Shown here piece by piece: positions 22,201 to 34,200 of a stretch of 64,000 nt of DNA; position 1 is the stretch's first letter; each line of letters opens with the position of its first letter. The position numbers and the translations under genes were made by a program. The notes under the pieces are model-generated. The model saw nothing but the letters and a program-made list of their open reading frames with translations. It did not search any database and was not told the DNA's origin. The stretch is from Rugalucina vietnamica (lineage: Eukaryota > Mollusca > Bivalvia > Lucinida > Lucinidae): the NCBI GenBank assembly GCA_964017185.1, contig OZ024870.1:64272812-64336811 (forward strand), given 5' to 3'.

Positions 22201-25200
22201 TCATATGCCCCCGAGGCAATATACATGTATATCTCCATAATATTCAAACATCTTCTCCTCTGAAACCGCTTGGCCAATCAAAGCCAAATTTTATGTGAAG
22301 CTGCTATAGGATTAGGTGATCAATGTGTATATAAATAATCCAGGTCACATGACCAAGATGGCCCCCATGTCCATATATGGTAAAAACCCTTCAAAAATCT
22401 TCTCCGGAACCGATTGACCGATTTCAACGAAACTTGGCATGAAGTATCAATGACTCTAGTACTACAATGTGTATATAAATCATGACCCTGTGATGACCTT
22501 GACCTATTTTACGGCAAGGTCAACATAGGTCGCCAATGCATTTGAATGGGGAAAACTTGAAATGTCATTTAAAGTGAAAGTCTTGCAGGAAATGCACAGT
22601 AGGACTGAATATTAATGATTCTGAAAAAATTGGTCCCCAGGAGCTCATATGCCCCCACCCTGTGGCAGTATACATGTTTATTTCCATAATATTCAAACAT
22701 CTTCTCCTCTGCAACCACTTGGCCAATCAAAGCCAAATTTTATGTGAAGCATCTATAGGATGGGGTAACCAATGTGTATATAAATAATCCAGGTCACATG
22801 ACCAAGATGGCCGCCATGCCTATATATGGTAAAAACCCTTGAAAAATCTTCTACTCCGGAATCAGTGGACTGATTTCAAAGAAACTTGGCATGAAGCATT
22901 GATGGCTAAAGTACTACAATGTGTATATAAATCATGACCCTGTGGTGACCTTGACCTATTTGATGACAAGGTCAACATAGGTTGCCAATGCATTTGAATG
23001 GGGAAAACTGTTAATTAAAAGGGAATAAATAAAATAGAAATTGGCAAATGGATAGAATATTGATTATTCTGAAAACAAATGGCCCAAGGGCTTCATCTGC
23101 CCCTGCACTGGGGCTAAATACCATAATATTCAAACATGTTTATTGGCATATGTAGCAGATCTCAGGTGAGCGTTTACAGGACCATTGGTCCTCTGGTTTC
23201 ACATTAGTTTTCGGAGTGGGAATTTCTGATTGCACCATTTCCTCTAATCATCATCATTGCATACTTTTTTCCTTTTCGGTGCCACTTCAGGGAGACCGAC
23301 TGGAATTCAGGAAATACAAATATTCAAGGCCACTAATGAGTATTGATTATTTGAAACAGATCCACACTCCTTTCAATGCTGTTTCAGGATCTCATTTCTA
23401 TGGCAAGCCAATTTACTGTTTATTCAAGAAAGCAGACATCTGTTACGCAATATCAGATATCTTGTTTAATAAATATGATATTTACTTTAATTTATTAGAT
23501 ATCTATTATAAAGAAGATATCTTATATAGCAAATACGATATCCATTTAATTATATTAAATATACAAAATGTAAATATTAGATATTCACAATGTTAATTTA
23601 GATGTCTTATATAGTATATTTAGATATCATTCAGGCTTAATAAGATATCTTATTTGTAAAAATAGATATCTAAATTGACAAATAAGATATCTTAAAAATT
23701 ATATTAGGTATCTTATTTGTAAAAAGTATATGAAATATCTTAATTCATAATTTGTCATAAAGATATCTGATATAGCAATTATGATATAAGATATTAGATT
23801 TTTTTCTTAATTAGATTTTTTTCTTAATATGACATCTTAATCAGCATTTGAGAATATGACATCTTAATCAGCATTTGAGATATCTAAAATAGTTGTATAG
23901 ATATGTATGTTAACATATAAGCTTTTTAGCTCACCTGAGCCGAAGGCTCACAAGGTGAGCTAATAGGATAGCCATGATCCGGCGTCCGTCCGTCGTCCGT
24001 CGTCCGTCGTCGTCCACAATTTCAAAGATCTTCTTCTCTGAAACCGCTTGGCCAATCTAGTTGAAATTTTATGTGGAGCCTCCTTGGGTAGTGGCATTTC
24101 AAGTTTGATCGCGAAATCCAGGTCACATGACCAAGATGGCCGCCACGCCCATATATGGTAAAAACCACTCAAAAATCTTCTTCTCCAGAACCGGTGGGCC
24201 GATTTCCACGAAACTTGGTATGTAGCATCGGGGATGTCAGCCCATCATAGTTTGATAAAATGATGACCCTTGGATGACCTTGACCTATTTTACGGCAAGG
24301 TCAAATTTGGAAACGTAGGCTTTTACATGGGAAAAAGTGAAAACTATGGATTTTTGGAAAACTATTGCAGCCTGAGGCCTGAAAAGTGGTATATGCAAAC
24401 AACTTATGGAGTAGATGAAGGTATGTGATTAATGTAGGTCAAGGTCATCTCTTGACCTTGGCCAGTCTGTCGTCCATACACACTTTTCAAAGATCTTCTT
24501 CTCTGAAACTGCTTGGCCAATCAAAGTGAAATTTTATGTGGAGCATCCATGGGTAGGGGAGACGAAAGTTTGATCGCGAAATCCAGGTCACATGACCAAG
24601 ATGGCCGCCACGCCTATATATGGTAAAAATCACTCAAAAATCTTCTTTTCCAGAACCGGTGGGCCGATTTCCACGAAACTTGGTATGTAGCATCAAGGAC
24701 CTCAGCCCATCATAGTTTGATAAAATGATGACCCTTGGATGACCTTGACCTATTTTACGGCAAGGTCAAATTTGGAAACATAGGCTTTTACATAGGAAAA
24801 AGTGAAAACTATGGATTTTTTGAAAACTATTGCAGCCTGAGGCCTGAAAAGTGGTAGATGCAAACAACTAATGGAGTAGATGAAGGTATATGATTAATAT
24901 AGGTCAAGGTCATCTCTTGACCTTGGCCAGTCTGTTGTCCATACACACTTTACAAAGATCTTCTTCTCTGAAACTGCGCGGCCAATCAAAGTGAAATTTT
25001 ATGTGGAGCATCCATGGGTAGGGGAGACGAAAGTTTGTTCGCGAAATCCAGGTCACATGACCAAGATGGCCGCCACGCCCATATATGGTAAAAACCTCTC
25101 AAAAATCTTCTTTTCCAGAACCGGTGGGCCGATTTCCATGAAACTTGGTATGTAGCATCAAGGACCTTAGCCCATCATAGTTTGATAAAATGATGACCCT

Positions 25201-28200
25201 TGGATGACCTTGACTTATTTTACGGCGAGGTCAAATTTGGAAACATAGGCTTTTACACAGGAAAAAGTGAAAACTATGGAATTTTTTTTGAAAACTGTTG
25301 CAGCCTGAGGCCTGAAAAGTGGTAGATGCAAACAACTAATGGAGTAGATGAAGGTATGTGATTAATATAGGTCAAGGTCATCTCTTGACCTTGGCCAGTC
25401 TGTTGTCCATACACAGTTTTCAAAGATCTTCTTCTCTGAAACTGCGCGGCCAATCAAAGTGAAATTTTATGTGGAGCATCCATGGGTAGGGGAGACGAAA
25501 GTTTGATCGCGAAATCCAGGTCACATGACCAAGATGGCCGCCACGCCCATATATGGTAAAAACCACTCAAAAATCTTCTTCTCCAGAACCGGTGGGCCGA
25601 TTTCCACGAAACTTGGTATGTAGCATTGGTGACCTCAGCCCATCATAGTTTGATAAAATGATGACCCTTGGATGACCTTGAATTATTTTACGGCAAGGTC
25701 AAATTTGGAAACATAGGCTTTTACATAGGAAAAAGTGAAAACTATGGATTTTTTGAAAACTATTGCAGCCTGAGGCCTGAAAAGTGGTAGATGCAAACAA
25801 CTAATGGAGTAGATGAAGGTATGTGATTAATATAGGTCAAGGTCATCTCTTGACCTTGGCCAGTCTGTTGTCCATACACACTTTACAAAGATCTTCTTCT
25901 CTGAAACTGCGCGGCCAATCAAAGTGAAATTTTATGTGGAGCATCCATGGGTAGGGGAGATGAAAGTTTGTTCGCGAAATCCATGTCACATGACCAAGAT
26001 GGCCGCCACGCCCATATATGGTAAAAACCTCTCAAAAATCTTCTTTTCCAGAACCGGTGGGCCGATTTCCATGAAACTTGGTATGTAGCATCAAGGACCT
26101 TAGCCCATCATAGTTTGATAAAATGATGACCCTTGGATGACCTTGACTTATTTTACGGCGAGGTCAAATTTGGAAACATAGGCTTTTACATAGGAAAAAG
26201 TGAAAACTATGGAATTTTTTGAAAACTGTTGCAGCCTGAGGCCTGAAAAGTGGTAGATGCAAACAACTAATGGAGTAGATGAAGGTATGTGATTAATATA
26301 GGTCAAGGTCATCTCTTGACCTTGGCCAGTCTGTTGTCCATACACAGTTTTCAAAGATCTTCTTCTCTGAAACTGCGCGGCCAATCAAAGTGAAATTTTA
26401 TGTGGAGCATCCATGGGTAGGGGAGACGAAAGTTTGATCGCGAAATCCAGGTCACATGACCAAGATGGCCGCCACGCCCATATATGGTAAAAACCACTCA
26501 AAAATCTTCTTCTCCAGAACCGGTGGGCCGATTTCCACGAAACTTTGTATGTAGCATTGGGGACCTCAGCCCATCATAGTTTGATAAAATGATGACCCTT
26601 GGATGACCTTGAATTATTTTACGGCAAGGTCAAATTTGGAAACATAGGCTTTTACATAGGAAGAAGTGAAAACTATGGATTTTTTGAAAACTATTGCAGC
26701 CTGAGGCCTGAAAAGTGGTAGATGCAAACAACTAATGGAGTAGATGAAGGTATGTGATTAATATAGGTCAAGGTCATCTCTTGACCTTGGCCAGTCTGTT
26801 GTCAATACACACTTTTCAAAGATCTTCTTCTCTGAAACTGCTTGGCAAATCAAAGTGAAATTTTATGTGGAGCATCCATGGGTAAGGGAGACTATAGTTT
26901 GATCGCGAAATCCGGGTCACATGACCAAGATGGCCGCCACGCCCATTATGGTAAAAACCTTTCAAAAATCTTCTTCTCCAGAACCGGCAGGCCAATTTTC
27001 ATGAAACTTGGTATGTAGCATTTGGGACTCCAGCCCATCATAGTTTGTTGAAATGATGACCCTATGATGACCTTGACCTATTTTACGGCAAGGTCAATTT
27101 TGGAAACATAGGCTTTCACATGGGAAAAGGCGAAAACAAACTGTAGCAGCCTGAGACCTGAAAGTTGCTAGATGCAGACAACTAATGGAGTCAATGAAGG
27201 TAAGTAATTAATGAAGGCCAAGGTCATGTCTTGACCTTGGCCCAAGGTCATTTAAATATCAAAATTAAAATTATGGTTTTCTCAGAAATCACTGGGTTTG
27301 GAAACTATTGCAGCCTGAGACCTGAAACTTTGCAGATGCAGACAACTTATAAAGTCAATAAAGGTGTGTGAGTATTCAAGGTCAAGGTCATTTCATTATG
27401 ACTTAATACTCCAAGATCAGGCTTCAGGTGAGCGTTCTCAGGACCAATGGTCCTCTGGTTATATTTGTCAAATAAGATATCTTCTTGAGTATATAAGATA
27501 TCTTTATTACATAAGATATCTAATATGCTTAAGTAGATATGGTTTTAGACAAATAAGATATCTTATTTACAAAAAAAGTTATCTTATATCCTTTATTAGC
27601 TATCTTATTGAGCTAAACAAATAAGACACCTTTAGTTTATAATATATCTTTTTTGCCCAATCACAACCTTTTTCTTTAACTTAAATAAGATACCTACTAT
27701 GTCAATTCAGATATCCAATTTATAGCTTTAATTAAGATATATTGTATTAATTCATATATCTAAATTATAAATTAAGATATCGTTTTTCTAATTAAAATAT
27801 CTAATTTACCATAAAAGATATCTTATTGACAACTGTATATAAGATATGTCTTTTACCAATTTAGATATCTTATTTGCTAATTAAGATACCTAGTTTAGCA
27901 ATGAAGATGTCTTATAAACCAAAGTAGATATCTTGATTAATCTTGTTAGGAAGATATCTTGATTAATCTTGTGAAGAAGAAATCTTATTTAGGTATAGCA
28001 GATCTCTCATTTAGTATATAAGATATCAAAATTATATTAGTTTCATAATCACTCAATCATCTCAGCGCTGTGTTTGATGTGGGTTCAAGTCCCGCACTGG
28101 GTAATTGTGAGACAAGGCAAGTTCTGCTTGCAGGTGTGACAGGTGTGTTTTCTCGGGGGTTATCCCATTTTCGCCCACCTACTGATTGGCCAGTCTCATA

Positions 28201-31200
28201 TGAGCTGAAATAATCCTGAAATGGATGTAAAATTAATTTAAAACCACAGGACCAATAGTCCTGTAAACGCTTACCTGAGACCTGAGATTTATACATGTTA
28301 GACCAGAATGGTACAATGCATTTATATAACCCTAGGGCAGGGTCAGAATAACTCCTGGAGTCAATGTCTTTTTCAAATCATAAAAATTCAGTCCAGTTGC
28401 CAATTAACTGCAAGTTTTGTCCTTCAAATGACATCATAACAATTTTCTCCATTCAAATGCACGTGCGATCTAAGTTGATATTGCCGTGAAATAGGTCAAG
28501 GTCATCCCAGTGTCATGATTTATACAAATTTTGTAGACCTCTGTTCCTTAATGCTTCATGCCAAGTTTCAAAATCATAGGCTTTCTGGTTCTGAAGAAGA
28601 CGATTTTTAAAAAAAATTGCTATTTATAGCCATGGTGGCCATCTTGGTCATGTGACCTTGACCATTTATATAAACTTTCATTTCCTCTTCCTAAGGATGC
28701 TCCACATAAAGTTTGGCTTTGACTGGCTAAGCCGTTTCTGAGAAAAAGCTGTTTGAATATTATGAACATCTCATGTATATAGCTCCGGGGCAGGGGCAGA
28801 CAACCCCTGGGCCTAAAATATTTTCATAAGCATAAATCTTCTGTACATTTGCTCATTCCTAGCAAGTTTTCTGCCATTACATGACATTTTTCTATTTTTT
28901 CCCATTCAAATGCATGGGCGACCTAAGTTGACCTTGCCGTAAAATAGGTCAAGGTCATCCCAGGGTCATGATTTATATAAACTTTGTAGAGCTCTATTCC
29001 CAGATGCTTCACACCAAGTTTCAAAATCATAGGCCTTCTGGTTCTGAAGAAGAAGATTTTTAAACGTTTTTGGTATTCATAGCCATGGCGGCCATCTTGG
29101 TCATGTGACCTTGACCATTTATACAAACTTTCATTCTCTCTTCCTAAGGATGCTCCACAAAATGTTTGGCTTTGATTGGCCAAGAGGTTTCAGAGAAGAT
29201 GTTTCAATATTATGGTCATATACATGTATATAGCCCCTTGGCAGGGGCAGACAACCCCTGGGCCCAAAATATTTTCTTAAACATAAATCTTCTGTCCATT
29301 TAAAAAAGGAAGTGCAGTGCCGTAGGGGTAGACTACAGGACTCCAATGCGGGAGGCCCTTGGTTCTAGACATAACTCTACCATGCAAGTTGTGTTCATGA
29401 ATCTATAGTATTGTTTAAAACATAAGAAGTGGTGGCCGTTTGCCCCAGCATGGCTCAAAACTTGTTTACTGTGACATCTAGTCATATCTTAACCAAACCA
29501 TATCATAATGTTTGAAAATAAATGCTCAAATCTCAGTTTGCCTGATAAAATATTGACTTGTTTACCGAACCGCATAGTACAAACCTGCTTTGTAGATCAG
29601 AGACATTAATAATTGCCCCCCCCCCCCCCCCCGGGGGGGGGGGTCTTTGCTCCCTGCTCCCTGAAAGAAAAAAATGACCTTTCTCCCCAGCTCATAAAAT
29701 GTTTTCCTCAGCCCCCTGCTCCCTAAAACTCCAAAAAGTTATGCTTTCTCCCCAAATCCCTTAAAATAAATGACCCTTCTCCCAAATTCTCTGAAAATAG
29801 ATAGCCCTTCTCCCTGAATCCCCAAAAACCCTGGGAGGGCCTCATAATTGGTAGTTTATCGCGATAAAAGAGTGGTAGGTTGTAGGCTAAGATGTCATAA
29901 AGAATCTGTAACATATCATAAAGAATCCGTTACCCATCATTTTGTATCATACGGAATCCGTGACAAAATTTTGTCACAGATTCTTTATGATACTTTTGAT
30001 GCTTTAAAACACAAAAGTCTGCAAAACAATTCCTTTGAAGATTAACATGCATTGAAAAGTGTTAGTTCATAGATAATTAGTTAAATTTCTAAACTGTTGA
30101 TAAAATGTATTGATGTGTTATGTATTTTAATATTCATTTTCGATTTTCCTTGCTTAATTAACCATTTTAAGGATTTAATCATCCATTAACTTTCAACCTG
30201 TATACCAACATTGCTAAAATTGATGGAGAACAATTTCCAGCTCATATATACTATGTATGTGTGCCAAAAAGGTCATTTCAGGCATCAAAAACCTTAGAAA
30301 CACTGGTTTCTCATCACCCACCAATAGATGAGCTAAGATAATCATAAAGAATCTGTAACGCTATCATAAAGAATCAGTAGCAGATATCATAAAGAATCAT
30401 TTCGCACTGTGACGGACCTAAACCCCTGTGAATGTAGGTATTTTAACATTTATGAGCAGGATAAATTTTAGTCTCAGCTGAGCATGAAAAAAAAAAAAGT
30501 TTTATAACCTTGGGACCAGATGTTTTTAGGCATTAAGGCCATGAATTGAATGTGCCTGTAGGTAAATAAAAACATTTTTCATGCTCAACTTATTCATGCT
30601 AAATACATGTACACTCCATGGGCAGTTTGCCTTTATCACACCAGGATGAACATTTGTCACCAACAGGCATGTACCAGTCGGATATCGAACCCTCAACCCT
30701 CTTGATTGCTATTGGAACACATTACCCATTAGACTACCGCAACTGGTCTTCCTAAAATACATGTAGAGATTATCATCAGGAAAACATGTCTGTGCAATGT
30801 ATACCCCCTTGAACCCCACTTTTATATAGCAAAACTGGGGTTTGCAGGGGTATACCTATTTTTCTTATTTTTGCTCCAAAACATAGATTGTGGGTACTTG
30901 TTAGAACCGCCTCAGCGAGGCGGTTCTAACGTGTACCCACAATCTATGTTTTGAGCAAAAATAAGAAAAATATCAAAATTTTTCAGCTGAAAATTTTCAA
31001 TTTTTAAAGCTAAAAAAATCTCAGTTTATTGCATGGGCATGTTTTCGTAATGTATTATCAAGTTCTGTATTCATTCGACGTTCCTTTACGTGCTCACCCA
31101 GGTATTTTATGAAAAACATGCATAACAGACTGCTTTGTCACCTTGTGTTCTCTTAACACCTTATAAAATGCATTAAATCTTATCCTAAAATGATGAACAA

Positions 31201-34200
31201 TATTTTGCAAATATTGAAACCTCATATGAGCCTGTGCGTGAGAAAACCAACAATGTTGTTTCCGAACAGGTCTGACACAAACTGGCCTGTACAAGCCCAG
31301 AAAGGAGCTAGAAGCTTGAAATTTCGGATTTAAGTAGAAGAGGAATTGTACTATCCGAGTAGCGAAAACAAAGGCGCTGATCAGCTTCGCGGTTACTGCG
31401 AAGCTGATCTGCGTCTTTGTTTTCGTCTATGCAGATCGTTGGTTTTCCCATGTGGTGGCTCAAATCTTATCCTAAAATGATGAACAATATTTTGCAAATA
31501 TTGAAACATCATATGAGCCTGTGCGTGAGAAAACCAACAATTTGGTTTCCAATCAGGTCTGACACAAATTTGTCTGTGCAGCCAAAGAGGATGGCTAGAA
31601 GCTGGAAATTTTGGTTTTAGAAAGTAGAGGAATTGTACTGTCCATGTTGTGAACACAAAGGCGCTGATCAGCTGTGTATCAGACCTGGTCAGAATCCCAG
31701 ATTGTTGGTTTTCTCATGAGGCTGCTCTATTATCATATAGAACCACAGTTGAGACGTATCTAAAGGATGATCCCGAAGGTAACACGGGCAGTCTGGCCAA
31801 GGTGTCGGCGGACGAACTGGCGACCAAGCTGAAGGACAAGATGACCAACATTTCTGGACTTCAGACTGGTCTGGAGAAACTTAGACAATACCTGAAGGTA
31901 TGGTGGCTTTGTTCGGACCCATATTTGATGAATGGTTTCTCCCATTATTATCAATTGGATGAGTCCACTTTCATTTTTAGGGGCATCAGGAGTGAATTTC
32001 AATTTTCATATAAATTTTTGATTAAAGTCCTCTTAGCAAACAGAATAGCCACAGATGGGACGCCACGTTCTGCAACGTCACATCTGTGGCTATACTGTTT
32101 GCCTTTGCCTGTGTCCCATAAACAGGACGCCAGACTTAAATGAGTTAATGTTTGCGCTTAAATGAATGCTTATATTTTGTGTAGAGAGGTTTCGGCAAAC
32201 ATTTTTCCCCAAAAACTGTCTTGAATGGGTTCTGACCACTGTTTTCTATACACACTATTTCAGTGTATCAATATGGTGAAAGCTTTTGAATGAGCTGTGC
32301 AGTAACTACTCAGCTTTTCCGCCCCTTTGTTTTGGCTACTCAGATAGTAAGATTCCTCTTCCTCTTAAATTGGAAATTTCAATTTTCGAAGACATCCTAA
32401 TTTTGGGTAAAAGTCCTTTAAAGTGGAGGCATCATCCAGGGTGGCCACAGACTCTGGAAAACAGGGAAAACAGGGAAAATGATGAAAAAAAATTCCCTGC
32501 AGGGAAAAATCAGGGAATTTGAAAATTTTATGAAAATCAGGGAAAAATCAGGGAATTTTGAAAATCCTGTGTTGATAAGATGAAACTTGTCAAGCAGCCA
32601 TCATGGTTTCTGGTGGTTCCTATCTGAATTAACATAAGTGAATTTCTTAGTTTGACAGTTATGGTATATATACAGTGTAATTAAGGGGTATGCCAAGTTA
32701 ATAAGAATTCTCATTTTTAAATTCAAACCTATGGACATTTTTAAATTGACAGAGTCACTGGTTTGTAAAAATCCATATATTCTGAGAAATATCATTATTT
32801 CAATTTTCATGTTGTGCCATTTGGTATAAACAATATAAAGCAAAAATTGACGATAAATTTTTAATGTGTATATTCTGCTGGAAGTCATAAATGCAACACA
32901 AATCACATATACAAAGAATGGTCAAAAGTTGAAGTTAGATAGATAAACGGAAATGAGCCACCATTGTCCTAGAAGACTGTGCATGCATGCCTTAAAATGG
33001 CATATACAAAAGGTAATGGCAAACACCACCACCAAATAGCGGTTATGTCTGTTAAAGATTTTTTTGTTACCAAAGATGTTCCGCATTAGTTATGTTGCAT
33101 TACAAATTGCCTTCATAGATTTTACTTTATGAATTTTAGACTTAATTGATGCTAAATTGCTGACACTATTATTTGATGATAAATTCAGTATAATTCCATG
33201 AAGTTTAAGTATTGTCTCTAGCTTTATTTTTAGCTCACCTGAGCCGAAGGCTCACAGGTGAGCTTATAGGATAGGCAGGCATCCGTCGTCGTCCGTCGTC
33301 CGTCCGTCGTCCGTCCGTCCGTCGTCCATCCACAATTTCAAAGAAGAATATTTCTGAAGCTAGTAGGCCGATCTTGATCAAATTTAATGTGAACCATAAT
33401 TGGGTTGGGGGATTGATGGCATTAGGTTTTGGAGCAGATTGTATCAAAATTGTGGTTTCCATGGCAACAGATAGGTCCCATAGACTTACAATGGGAAAAA
33501 CTAAAAAAATCTTCTTCTCTGAAACCACTAGGCCCACAGCTTTGATATTTGGTATGTAGCAATGGCTAATGGTCCTCTACATAAATTGTGCCATTCATGC
33601 CCCTGGGTTTAAATTTGGCCACGCCCCGGGGGGTCGATAGTCTCCATAGACTTACTATGGGAAAAAAATTAAAAAATCTTCTTCTCTGAAACCACAGGGC
33701 CAACAGCTTTGATATTTGGTATGTGGCAATGGCTAATGGTCCTTTACATAAATTGTGCCAGCCATGCCCCTGGGGTCAAATTTGGCCACGCCCCGGGGAT
33801 TGATAGTCTCCATAGACTTACGATGGGAAAAAAATTAAAAAATCTTCTTCTCTGAAACCACAGGGCCAACAGCTTTGATATTTGGTATGTGGCAATGGCT
33901 AATGGTCCTTTACATAAATTGTGCCAGCCATGCCCCTGGGGTCAAATTTGGCCACCCCCCGGGGGTCGATAGTCTCCATAGACTTACAATTGGAAAAACT
34001 AAAAAAATCTTCTTCTCTGAAACCACTAGGCCCACAGCTTTGATATTTGGTATGTTGCAATGGCTAATGGTCCTCTACATAAATTGTGCCAGTCATGCCC
34101 CTGGGGTCAAATTTGGCCACGCCCCGGGGGTTGATTGTCTCCATAGACTTACGATGGGAAAAAAATTAAAAAAACTTCTTCTCTGAAACCACAGGGCCCA

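Noticed and set aside
23440..28032. CRISPR-like array suspected in the AGATATCT tract and minisatellites
   Set aside because: Units are not uniform short repeats with unique spacers, and the genome is eukaryotic; tandem and palindromic repeats explain them.
33235..34186. open frames repeating the same peptide (e.g. KKIFFSETTRPTALIFGM) in elements D and E
   Set aside because: They are translations of the 165-bp minisatellite unit; frames break between units, so no protein is implied.
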